Shown: piece by piece, positions 1 through 7,441 of the stretch
How positions within the stretch are numbered: the first letter of the stretch is position 1
How the letters are laid out: each line of letters opens with the position of its first letter
Assembly (NCBI GenBank): GCA_047637355.1
Contig: JBLIKA010000002.1
Coordinates: forward strand, 35,554 to 99,553
Reading direction: 5' to 3'
Source: Glaciecola sp047637355
GTDB taxonomy: Bacteria > Pseudomonadota > Gammaproteobacteria > Enterobacterales > Alteromonadaceae
Length of the DNA: 64,000 nucleotides
Notes under the pieces: model-generated
What the model was told of the DNA's origin: nothing
Databases searched by the model: none
What the model saw: the letters and a program-made list of their open reading frames with translations, nothing else
Made by a program: the position numbers and the translations under genes

Positions 1-1444
1 TCAATGGATAGAGGGGCTAGGTCACGCTATCAACTCGGTCGATCCTGCTAAAAATATCGTTATTTGGTCTGCAAAATCAGCATCTGAAGCGCAAGTCGAC
101 CAAGCTGTTTTGGCCGCTCGCAACGCATTTCCTGCATGGTCTTTAAAGTCGGTAGAAGAGCGCTTAACTATCATTAAGAAATTTGCTGAACTGCTAGGTG
201 AAAACAAGGCTGAATTAACTAAAATCATTGCTAAAGAGACCGGTAAACCTGAATGGGAAACAGCTACAGAAGTTGGTGCCATGATAGGAAAAATTGCGAT
301 TTCGGAAAAGGCTTACAACGAACGTACCGGCACTGTTGAAAATGCAATGCCCATAGGTCATGCGATTATTAGACATAAACCACATGGTGTTGTCGCTGTT
401 TTTGGGCCTTATAATTTCCCTGGCCATTTGCCCAATGGGCACATCGTGCCTGCACTAATCGCAGGAAATACTATTGTATTTAAACCCAGTGATTTAACCC
501 CAATGGTTGCCGAATTCACAGTTCAATTATGGCAAAAAGCGGGATTGCCAAATGGCGTCTTAAACCTGACTCAAGGTCAAGTTCAAACAGGAAAAGCGCT
601 TGCCAGTCACCCTAATATTGATGGCTTGTTTTTCACCGGTAGCTCTCGCACAGGCAGGATATTGCATGAGCAGTTTGCTGGCCACCCAGGTAAAATACTA
701 GCGCTTGAAATGGGCGGCAATAATCCGTTAATAGTGAAAGACGTTGCTGACATTGATGCTGCAGTGCATGACATTGTGCAGTCCGCGTTTGTCACTAGTG
801 GACAGCGATGCACATGTGCGCGACGTTTGTTTATTCAAGACAATGCGCAGGGAGATGCTTTGCTCGCACGATTGTTAGAAGTAACAAAAAATATTCAAGT
901 CGGTCATTATGATGCACAAGAGCAACCTTTCATGGGGGCCATGATAAGCTCGGCTGCCGCTGCTGGAATGGCAAACGCTCAACAGCAGCTGTTAGGTTTG
1001 GGTGCAACAATATTATTGGCACTTGAGCACACAGATAAAGATACCGGTTTTGTTACCCCTGGTATTATCGACGTTACTGCAATAGTCAATGAAATGCCTG
1101 ATGAGGAACATTTTGGACCACTTTTAAAAGTGATCAGATATAGTTCTTTCGATGATGCAATTACGCAGGCTAATAATACCAGTTTTGGTTTATCTGCAGG
1201 TTTGTTAAGCGATTCAAAAGATGATTACGACTATTTCTTGGCACGCATTAGAGCCGGTATTGTTAACTGGAACCGTCCTATTACTGGAGCTAGCAGTGCC
1301 GCACCTTTTGGTGGCATTGGTGAAAGTGGAAACCATAGAGCAAGTGCATACTATGCTGCTGATTACTGTGCTTACCCGGTTGCGTCAGTGGAACTAGATG
1401 TCGTTACGTTACCATCCTCGCTTAGTCCCGGTCTTAATTTTTAA
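1..1444 (+). CDS. astD: N-succinylglutamate 5-semialdehyde dehydrogenase (5' end outside window)
   Basis: NAD-dependent aldehyde dehydrogenase of the arginine succinyltransferase (AST) pathway, oxidising succinylglutamate semialdehyde to succinylglutamate in the cytoplasm. The reading frame is open from base 2 (first residues QWIEGLGHAINSVDP), so the true start lies upstream; an internal TTG at 110 is not the start. The aldehyde dehydrogenase fold is plain: FGPYNFP near the N-terminal part of the cofactor domain, FTGSSRTG for nucleotide binding, LEMGGNNP with the general-base Glu, and SGQRCTCARR with the catalytic Cys. The C-terminal GGIGESGNHR is typical of AstD. The next gene follows after 8 bases and has its own AAGGAAAG ribosome site, so the two are probably cotranscribed. 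Near full length apart from about ten missing residues. Confidence 0.95.
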   Translation, partial: QWIEGLGHAINSVDPAKNIVIWSAKSASEAQVDQAVLAARNAFPAWSLKSVEERLTIIKKFAELLGENKAELTKIIAKETGKPEWETATEVGAMIGKIAISEKAYNERTGTVENAMPIGHAIIRHKPHGVVAVFGPYNFPGHLPNGHIVPALIAGNTIVFKPSDLTPMVAEFTVQLWQKAGLPNGVLNLTQGQVQTGKALASHPNIDGLFFTGSSRTGRILHEQFAGHPGKILALEMGGNNPLIVKDVADIDAAVHDIVQSAFVTSGQRCTCARRLFIQDNAQGDALLARLLEVTKNIQVGHYDAQEQPFMGAMISSAAAAGMANAQQQLLGLGATILLALEHTDKDTGFVTPGIIDVTAIVNEMPDEEHFGPLLKVIRYSSFDDAITQANNTSFGLSAGLLSDSKDDYDYFLARIRAGIVNWNRPITGASSAAPFGGIGESGNHRASAYYAADYCAYPVASVELDVVTLPSSLSPGLNF

Positions 1445-1452
1445 GGAAAGAA

Positions 1453-2280
1453 ATGCATCAAGATATCAATAAGTTATTCCAAGGACTTTGGAATGACTAT
1501 ATTAAAATTACACCGTCTGCGAGCAAGATACATCAATTGCTAGAAGCCAAAACTGGTCTGCCTGATATTATTAATGATCATATTGCTTTGCGCACTTTCA
1601 ACCTTGAAAGTGTCAATTTGAATAAGCTGGCAGCGCACTTTCTTGCACTTGGTTACGAACGAAAAGGCGATTACGACTTTGCGACGAAAAAGCTAAGTGC
1701 ACAACACTTTGAACATCCAGATGCTAAGCAACCGAAAGTATTTATTAGTGAGTTGAGAGTAGACGAACTCAGTGAAGCAGCGCAGGAAATTATTAACAAA
1801 ATGGTTTCCTGCGTTACTCCTCAGGCCGTTGAAGCCGACAATTTTCTGTATTCAGGAACACATTGGGCTGTTTCACACGACGACTATAAAACGCTATTGG
1901 CCGAATCTGAATATGCAGCCTGGATGGCTGCTTGGGGCTATCGCGCCAATCACTTCACTGTCAGTGTTAATCACTTCGCTGTTAGTGTTAATCACTTAAC
2001 TAAAATTGATGACTTAACTGAAGTGAATAATATTTTAAAACAAGCTGGATTTAAGCTAAATACATCTGGTGGCGAGATAAAGGGCGGAGAAGATGTTTGG
2101 CTAGCGCAGTCTTCAACTATGGCTGATTCGTCAGAGGTTGTTTTTGCTGATTCTACAGTGTCTATTCCTAGCTGTTTTTATGAATTTGCTCAGCGTTATA
2201 GAATGGTAAATGGCGAATATTATCAGGGCTTTGTTGCCGCTTCAGCTGACAAGATTTTTGAAAGTACGAATGCACAATAA
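1453..2280 (+). CDS. DUF1338 family protein (2-oxoadipate dioxygenase/decarboxylase-like)
   Basis: Member of the DUF1338 family, whose characterised relative HglS (YdcJ) is an iron-dependent 2-oxoadipate dioxygenase/decarboxylase. N-terminal features HIALRTFN and the later NHFTVSVNH segment are the conserved His-containing parts expected to hold the metal. The 275-residue length suits the short DUF1338 form. It sits 8 bases behind astD, and I recall this neighbourhood from marine gammaproteobacteria; a role in amino-acid catabolism is inferred from that. Oddity: residues about 166-179 contain a tandem duplication of the seven-residue unit around NHFTVSV (see the repeat entry), so one His-bearing strand is present nearly twice. 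The substrate of this short form is unknown to me. Confidence 0.8.
   Translation: MHQDINKLFQGLWNDYIKITPSASKIHQLLEAKTGLPDIINDHIALRTFNLESVNLNKLAAHFLALGYERKGDYDFATKKLSAQHFEHPDAKQPKVFISELRVDELSEAAQEIINKMVSCVTPQAVEADNFLYSGTHWAVSHDDYKTLLAESEYAAWMAAWGYRANHFTVSVNHFAVSVNHLTKIDDLTEVNNILKQAGFKLNTSGGEIKGGEDVWLAQSSTMADSSEVVFADSTVSIPSCFYEFAQRYRMVNGEYYQGFVAASADKIFESTNAQ
1948..1989 (+). repeat. 21-bp in-frame tandem duplication inside the DUF1338 gene
   Basis: Two adjacent 21-base units, 1948-1968 and 1969-1989, differ at two positions and are followed by the first eight bases of a third unit at 1990. They encode NHFTVSV then NHFAVSV. The duplication keeps frame and adds seven residues at a conserved His-containing motif. 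Confidence 0.9.
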
Positions 2281-2289
2281 CTAGCACTG

Positions 2290-2332
2290 GCCAGACTCAT
2301 TTACGTCAAAATGAGTCTGGCTTTGCTGTTTT
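2290..2332 (+). terminator. Rho-independent terminator after the astD-DUF1338 unit
   Basis: A perfect 13-bp stem (GCCAGACTCATTT at 2290-2302 with its complement at 2309-2321) and a 6-base loop are followed by a T-rich run on the + strand. It begins ten bases after the DUF1338 stop and separates it from the convergent rimB-like gene. Confidence 0.85.
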
Positions 2333-2365
2333 AATCGCAATCTTTTCTATCTGCCTGATAATAAT

Positions 2366-2797
2366 TTATGTCTTATTCAGCAAATACTCAAGCTCAGGGT
2401 CAACAATAAACCTACCCGCCATGGCCTCGCGTCCAAATAACATCAAGTAGGTCATTTCAGAGCGATCCGTTAGGGTTAACTGAATTTTCCAACGCTGATC
2501 TGCCATCACGATATCTGTTTCAATAACGTAACGCCGCTGACTTGTCGCTGTAGAACTTTTTACCTTTCGTTGACCTGCTATTTTAGCCTCGCAGCGAATT
2601 AACTTTTTTACGTCATGAAAGTCAGGATGAATATCAAATTTTATCCATGTGTCGTCGCCAATATCAATTTCTTCAATATTATCAACATGTAAAGATGACG
2701 TTGCTGCACCTGTATCAACTCGAACATGCAGTCCTTTGATACCTAATTCAGGTAGATCACATAACTCTAAATTACCAACAGTTAATTTTTCATTCAT
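2366..2797 (-). CDS. rimB: RimB-type retropepsin-like protease (DUF785, annotated ATP-dependent zinc protease)
   Basis: Small (143 residues) soluble protein of the DUF785 family, which has a retropepsin-like fold and is commonly annotated as an ATP-dependent zinc protease. The single aspartyl-protease motif VDTGAATSS is at residues 27-35 with the presumed catalytic Asp28, and the C-terminal LFGREAM matches the second conserved loop. In Pseudomonas the rimABK genes act together in modification of ribosomal protein S6; here it is the last gene of a leftward set behind rimK and the aspartoacylase-like gene, 44 bases after the latter. Its target is not known; processing or turnover of glutamylated protein is an inference from the context. 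Confidence 0.82.
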   Translation of the reverse strand: MNEKLTVGNLELCDLPELGIKGLHVRVDTGAATSSLHVDNIEEIDIGDDTWIKFDIHPDFHDVKKLIRCEAKIAGQRKVKSSTATSQRRYVIETDIVMADQRWKIQLTLTDRSEMTYLMLFGREAMAGRFIVDPELEYLLNKT

Positions 2798-2841
2798 TTT
2801 AGACTTCTCAATGGTAAAAATTAGACGCTCATATCCTTGGC

Positions 2842-3858
2842 TTAATCAATTACAACCAAATTGTCTTGCAACATCTCAACGTGCTCTGCTACTTCGTCAG
2901 GTTTTTTAAAGTAAGCAATGTGATATATGGCTTCCCCCTCCTGCGCCAATGGTATATTTTGTTTGCCAATAACAACACCGGTGCTTGGAGAATCGATTGT
3001 ACCTAATAGCTCACCGAATGGGTTGGAAATAATAGCAAGTACGTCCCCTTTAACCACATGATCCCCCAGTTGTGCCTTATGCATCACAAAACCACTTTCG
3101 TTTGCCCTAACCCAACCACTTTGTCTCGCAACAAATGGCTTGATGCGGTGCCCTACTGACTTAGTTCTGTTTAGCATGCCCACGTGTCGCATTACTTTAA
3201 TTATGCCCTTCACACCTGCTGAAATTGAAAACTCGTCGTAGCGTAAGGCTTGTCCCGCTTCGTACAAGAGTACCTTAGCTCCCTCATCTGCCGCAGCTTG
3301 CCGCAACGAACCATCTCGGATGTCAGCGTTAAGCAAAACAGGCACACCAAATGCCTCTGCCATTTCTAGTGTTGTTGGATCGTCTAGGTTGGCACGTATT
3401 TGCGGTAAATTGGAGCGATGTATGGCGCCTGTATGTAGATCGATACCAAAATCACACTTACTAACTATTTCATCTAGAAATAGACGGGCAATGCGCCCAG
3501 CTAGTGAGCCTTTTTTACTGCCCGGAAAGCAACGGTTCAAATCTCTTCTATCAGGTAAATAGCGGCTCTGATTGAGAACTCCGTAGACATTTACCATTGG
3601 TATCGCGATTAATGTGCCACGGATATTTTTGATTGCACGCGTTTTAATTAAGCGACTAACAATTTCAATACCATTTAATTCGTCACCATGAATGGCTGCA
3701 CTCACGAACAACGTCGGTCCTGGGCGCTTACCATGCTGCACAAAGACCGGAATACCCATACTCGTGTCGGTATACAATGGAGGCATTTGTAACTGCAAAC
3801 GTTTCTGTTCACCTGGTTTTATAACTTCCCCACCAATCGTGAAATTTTCGCGTTTCAT
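2842..3858 (-). CDS. Succinylglutamate desuccinylase/aspartoacylase family zinc enzyme
   Basis: M14-like zinc amidohydrolase of 338 residues. The zinc ligands are visible as HGDE (His57, Glu60) and DLHT (His142); the substrate-binding DLNRCFPG is at residues 106-113, and LLYEAGQ carries the proposed catalytic Glu200. The C-terminal third is a beta-rich domain (about 240-320) found in the long members of the family. It starts 2 bases after the rimK stop, so the two are translated from one message. Family members cleave amide bonds of acylated or amidated acidic amino acids, and this one sits beside a ligase that adds glutamate to protein, so removal or trimming of Glu tails is a reasonable guess but unproven. 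It is not the catabolic AstE, which would lie beside astD and lacks this context. Confidence 0.82.
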   Translation of the reverse strand: MKRENFTIGGEVIKPGEQKRLQLQMPPLYTDTSMGIPVFVQHGKRPGPTLFVSAAIHGDELNGIEIVSRLIKTRAIKNIRGTLIAIPMVNVYGVLNQSRYLPDRRDLNRCFPGSKKGSLAGRIARLFLDEIVSKCDFGIDLHTGAIHRSNLPQIRANLDDPTTLEMAEAFGVPVLLNADIRDGSLRQAAADEGAKVLLYEAGQALRYDEFSISAGVKGIIKVMRHVGMLNRTKSVGHRIKPFVARQSGWVRANESGFVMHKAQLGDHVVKGDVLAIISNPFGELLGTIDSPSTGVVIGKQNIPLAQEGEAIYHIAYFKKPDEVAEHVEMLQDNLVVID

Positions 3859-3860
3859 GT

Positions 3861-4766
3861 TTAACCTTTACCTATAGTTTTTGTTTTGTTGGGTGTGGCG
3901 GTGTTTGCAATGAACTCAATAATCATACTGGCGATATCTTTGCCTGTAGCAGTTTCGATACCTTCTAGTCCGGGAGACGAATTTACTTCCATAACCATAG
4001 GTCCAGTTTTTGAGCGTAAAATATCAACACCACACATATTCAAACCCATAGTTTTAGCCGCATCCACAGCTGTTTTTCGTTCAGCAGGAGACAAACGAAC
4101 AAGGCTTGCTGAGCCACCTCGATGTAAGTTAGAGCGAAATTCGCCCGGTCCGCCTTGGCGTTTCATTGCTGCAATGACTTTACCGCCAACAACTAAGCAT
4201 CGGATATCTGCTCCACCGGCTTCTTCAATGTATTCTTGAACCAAAATACTCGCTTTGAGCCCCATAAATGCTTCGATAATGGACTCTGCGACTTTGGTCG
4301 TCTCTGCTAATACAACGCCAATACCTTGTGTTCCCTCAAGCAATTTAATAACGACTGGCGCACCCCCTACATTTTTAATTAAATCGTCGATTCTGTCGGG
4401 GTGGTTAGCAAAGCCAGTTCTGGGCATACCAATACCCTTGCGAGACAACAATTGTAACGAACGCAATTTATCTCTTGAACGACTAATAGCTACAGATTCG
4501 TTAATTGAATAGGTTCCCATCATTTCGAACTGACGAACAACCGAAGTCCCGTAAAAAGTAACAGATGCGCCAATTCTTGGAATAACAGCGTCATAACGAG
4601 GTAAAGCTTTGCCTTTGTAGCGGACCTGAGGGCGGCTGCTGGTCACGTCCATGTAGCAATGCATCGTATCGATGACATCAACTTGATGACCTAACTTTTC
4701 ACCAGCTTCAACAAATCGTCTGGTTGAGTAGAGTCTTGGATTACGTGACAAAACGGCAATTTTCAT
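3861..4766 (-). CDS. rimK: Ribosomal protein S6--L-glutamate ligase RimK
   Basis: ATP-grasp ligase that adds glutamate residues to the C-terminus of ribosomal protein S6. The 301-residue product begins MKIAVLSRNPRLYST and shows the family pattern: RDKLRSLQLL, the ATP-binding VVIKLLEGTQGIGV loop, VQEYIEEAGGADIRCLVVG, and the magnesium-binding MEVNSSPGLEGIE near the end. The frame extends 15 bases upstream to a TTG, but ATG at 4766 has AAGGA seven bases before it and gives the usual family N-terminus. First gene of the leftward rimK operon, divergent from the mscS-like gene with about 185 bases between. Confidence 0.95.
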   Translation of the reverse strand: MKIAVLSRNPRLYSTRRFVEAGEKLGHQVDVIDTMHCYMDVTSSRPQVRYKGKALPRYDAVIPRIGASVTFYGTSVVRQFEMMGTYSINESVAISRSRDKLRSLQLLSRKGIGMPRTGFANHPDRIDDLIKNVGGAPVVIKLLEGTQGIGVVLAETTKVAESIIEAFMGLKASILVQEYIEEAGGADIRCLVVGGKVIAAMKRQGGPGEFRSNLHRGGSASLVRLSPAERKTAVDAAKTMGLNMCGVDILRSKTGPMVMEVNSSPGLEGIETATGKDIASMIIEFIANTATPNKTKTIGKG

Positions 4767-4951
4767 AATATTCCTTCGCAATATATTTTAGCGCCACTAT
4801 ATATCGTTAAAATTTGGGTTTGAATAGTTTTATTTGTTTTATTTACTCTATTTGGTAATACTTGCTTTCGACAATGAGACTAGAATGCACTAATCGTAAG
4901 AAAGGCCCAGCCCTCTTATAAAAACGTTAAACGCCTTACTCGGAAAACTAA

Positions 4952-5626
4952 ATGTCTGATTTACCTATTATTTCAAATTTTATTACATGGTTTGACAAAT
5001 ATTACATAACGCTATTATGGTCTGGAGGAGTCATTTTTTTGCATATGATCATTGTAAAGTGGACATTACCAAAAATAAGAAAGGGCGTAAAAATAAGTAA
5101 GCTTACTGAAGACAGCGCCCTAAAAGCCTTTAACATCATGCGTATTATTATTGGTACCATGACAGTTGCCACTTTACTTATCGTATGGGGGATAGACTTC
5201 TCTGGTCTATTACTCATTTCGACTTCACTTATTACCATTACTGGGGTCGCTCTGTTCGCAAACTGGTCTTTACTTAGTAATATTACAGCGTACTTCATTC
5301 TGTTATTTCAGCCGTCATATAGTCGCGGAAACTTTATTAGAATATTGGAAGGCGATAATTTTGTTGAAGGTACAATAAGTGAAGTGAATCTTTTTAATAT
5401 AAAACTCATAACTGAAGACCTCGACATTATAATGTACCCTAACAATATATTATTAACGCGCTTAATCATGCTCAATCCGAAAACAAAGCTACAAGGGTTT
5501 GGTAAACTAGTTCCTACTGTTATAGTCGAAAATGGCAACGCCGACGTTATAAATGATAAACTTGCCGATGGCGGTGCTAACAATGAAGAGTTGGGCCGAA
5601 TTAAAGAAGAAGAGGCTAATAGATAA
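4952..5626 (+). CDS. Small mechanosensitive ion channel family protein (MscS-like)
   Basis: Inner-membrane protein of 224 residues with three predicted membrane segments (about 18-36, 60-80 and 85-120). The last, GVALFANWSLLSNITAYFIL, resembles the pore-lining helix and is followed by the MscS beta domain (RGNFIRILEGDNFVEGTISE, then the ISEVN/PNN pattern). It is shorter than the 286-residue E. coli MscS and the C-terminal cytoplasmic cage is cut short, ending in a Glu/Asn-rich tail. The stop codon overlaps the next start by one base (TAATG), so expression is probably coupled. The role would be relief of osmotic stress; the gating class cannot be told from sequence. Confidence 0.85.
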   Translation: MSDLPIISNFITWFDKYYITLLWSGGVIFLHMIIVKWTLPKIRKGVKISKLTEDSALKAFNIMRIIIGTMTVATLLIVWGIDFSGLLLISTSLITITGVALFANWSLLSNITAYFILLFQPSYSRGNFIRILEGDNFVEGTISEVNLFNIKLITEDLDIIMYPNNILLTRLIMLNPKTKLQGFGKLVPTVIVENGNADVINDKLADGGANNEELGRIKEEEANR

Positions 5627-6159
5627 TGAAATCCATAACCATAATACCTCTAATCACGATTTTTTTTGCGTTAGTAAGCTTTTATACCGATGCTCAAACT
5701 ATAGGTGATGACCCTGCTTTGCAAAACTTAAAAAACTTTCAAGTCAACACACCAACAATGGTAAGCGCTGGCTTACCAAACCAGGCCCAGTTTGAAGCGC
5801 TTAAAGCAAACGGCGTATTTAATGTTATTGATCTGATCCCAGGGGACAGAAGTGAAGAATCAAAGCTGATGAGTACTATGGAATTGCAGTATCAAAATAT
5901 TGCGGTCGAATGGGACAATCCTACCTTAGAAAATTTTGATGAATACGTAATTGCTATGCAGCAATTCGAAAAAAATGGAGGAGTCACACTTACTCACTGC
6001 AAGCTTAATTGGCGAGGTGCTGTATTCACCTATTTATATAGAGTAACCCAGTTGAATGAGCCCGAAGCCGCAGCTAAGAAAGATCTAGATGCTACTTGGC
6101 AACCGAATAAGACTTGGCAGCGTTTTATCGACGATATAAAAGAAAAATATCCGAGTTAA
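5626..6159 (+). CDS. Exported protein tyrosine phosphatase-like protein with a CX4R loop
   Basis: 177 residues with an N-terminal signal peptide (hydrophobic 5-20, likely cleavage after DAQ near residue 24), so periplasmic. The rest resembles the DUF442/beta-lactamase hydrolase-like phosphatase group: SAGLPNQAQFEALKANGVFNVIDLIP is the usual first half and VTLTHCKLNWRGAVF is the P-loop region. The loop reads Cys125-Lys-Leu-Asn-Trp-Arg130, i.e. Cys-X4-Arg, one residue shorter than the classical CX5R signature and without its glycine; I recall similar loops in marine relatives, so this looks like a subfamily trait and not a mutation. Activity is unproven. Translationally coupled to the mscS-like gene upstream. 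Confidence 0.7.
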   Translation: MKSITIIPLITIFFALVSFYTDAQTIGDDPALQNLKNFQVNTPTMVSAGLPNQAQFEALKANGVFNVIDLIPGDRSEESKLMSTMELQYQNIAVEWDNPTLENFDEYVIAMQQFEKNGGVTLTHCKLNWRGAVFTYLYRVTQLNEPEAAAKKDLDATWQPNKTWQRFIDDIKEKYPS

Positions 6160-6173
6160 CGTCAGTTGAGCGG

Positions 6174-6680
6174 CTAAAACTCCTTTAAAACTGCCTCATC
6201 GTAGCCTTCAGTATTGAGGGTTACATTATACTTTGCCGCTAAACTATCAATTTCGGCTTGGTCAATAGCCAATTGATCCATGATGATTAAGTTATCGTCC
6301 AACTGCCATAGGAGGCGCGAACCCGCATAACTGTAGTGAATAGCGAGTAGAGCTTTAACATTACCATCTTCAGCTGCTGTTTTGAGTTTTCTCATTTTAC
6401 GGTTAATTCTATTAAGTACTTGTTTAAGATCCCAAATATAGGCAACTTCGGTCATAAAATCGTGAGCCCTATATTTATTTAGCATCAATCCAATGAGTAA
6501 ACTGGTAATGACAACGCCAGTCAAGTTCCAATGAAAATGGCTGCCACTTGCATCAGGAAAAAGCGCGATCAGTAGTTGAGAAATGGCTAAACAGCCAATA
6601 GTTAAGGAAATAACACAGGCTACTATTATGTAGTTTAAATGTCGGCGATAACGTTTTTTATTAATGTTAATGAGTTGCAT
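6174..6680 (-). CDS. DUF3087 family membrane protein
   Basis: 168-residue protein that I recognise as the DUF3087 family of marine gammaproteobacteria. It starts with a basic cytoplasmic stretch (KKRYRRHLNY), has two hydrophobic segments (about 16-38 and 50-66), and ends in a soluble helical domain of about 100 residues with AIHYSYAGSRLLWQLDDN. No catalytic motif is visible and no function is known. It is convergent with the phosphatase-like gene, with 14 bases between stops, and divergent from the CBS gene. Confidence 0.7.
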   Translation of the reverse strand: MQLININKKRYRRHLNYIIVACVISLTIGCLAISQLLIALFPDASGSHFHWNLTGVVITSLLIGLMLNKYRAHDFMTEVAYIWDLKQVLNRINRKMRKLKTAAEDGNVKALLAIHYSYAGSRLLWQLDDNLIIMDQLAIDQAEIDSLAAKYNVTLNTEGYDEAVLKEF

Positions 6681-6728
6681 AAATGCCTAAAATGAGATTT
6701 TGAAAAAAGGACTGATTACGATAACTAA

Positions 6729-6752
6729 ACTATGAAACTATGAAACTATGAA
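6729..6752. repeat. Three tandem copies of an 8-bp unit
   Basis: ACTATGAA occurs three times without interruption in the divergent gap between the DUF3087 and CBS genes. No function is apparent; it may be a slippage product. Confidence 0.8.
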
Positions 6753-6922
6753 ATCAATATATCACGTCTTTTTGATTTGCCTTCATTATTACTTGCAGAA
6801 CACCACCCACGCATTAAGTGTTGAACAACTCACAAACATTACATTGTCTATTTAAGTCAATCTGGCTAAAGTATTAGTGTCAGTAAAAATTATTGATGAC
6901 ATTGCGCTTAGTGAAGATAAAC

Positions 6923-7360
6923 ATGGGTAGTAAAAACTTGAAAATTGAAGATTTAATGTCGAGAAATGTTATTTCGGTGCACATCGACGATAGGTTAATA
7001 AAAGTAAAAGAATTGTTTGAAAAAAATTCATTTCATCATCTTATGGTTATTAATGACAGAGGTGAACTTGTCGGTGTTATCTCTGATCGCGATTATACCA
7101 AAGCTATTCACCCTAATGTCGACATGCCCTCCGCAACGACTAAAGATCTTGCTACTTTAAACAAACGAGTGCATCAAATAGTGAAGAGAGATGTTATTTG
7201 TATCCCTGAAAATACGTCATTACGCGATGCAATCAAACTGTTTTATAAAAATAAAATTTCTTGCTTACCTGTTGTGGATAGCAAAAAACAGCCGATTGGT
7301 GTGGTCAGTTGGCGTGACTTATTAAGGTGGCTATACGAAAAAGTGAGCAACACGAGTTGA
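6923..7360 (+). CDS. Two-domain CBS protein
   Basis: 145-residue cytoplasmic protein made almost entirely of two CBS domains (about 10-65, with DLMSRNVISVHIDD and GVISDRDY, and about 85-143, with VICIPENTSLRDAIKLF and GVVSWRDLLRWL). CBS pairs bind adenine nucleotides and usually sense energy state; a stand-alone protein like this generally regulates a partner that cannot be named here. The open frame reaches TTG 6893 and ATG 6896, but ATG 6923 is preceded by GAAG six bases upstream and gives the normal CBS N-terminus. Nothing nearby points to the partner. Confidence 0.8.
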   Translation: MGSKNLKIEDLMSRNVISVHIDDRLIKVKELFEKNSFHHLMVINDRGELVGVISDRDYTKAIHPNVDMPSATTKDLATLNKRVHQIVKRDVICIPENTSLRDAIKLFYKNKISCLPVVDSKKQPIGVVSWRDLLRWLYEKVSNTS

Positions 7361-7413
7361 GAGCACTCAATGCCTAAAGGTGCAAAAATAAGGCCATCAC
7401 TGTAATGAAGGGA

Positions 7414-7441
7414 CGAACCCTACTAGTCATTAGTAGGTTCG
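7414..7441 (-). terminator. Hairpin spanning the parC stop codon
   Basis: CGAACCTACTA and TAGTAGGGTTCG on the minus strand pair with one bulged base around the parC stop. There is no U-run after it, so it may stabilise or end the parC message but is not a classical terminator. Confidence 0.35.
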
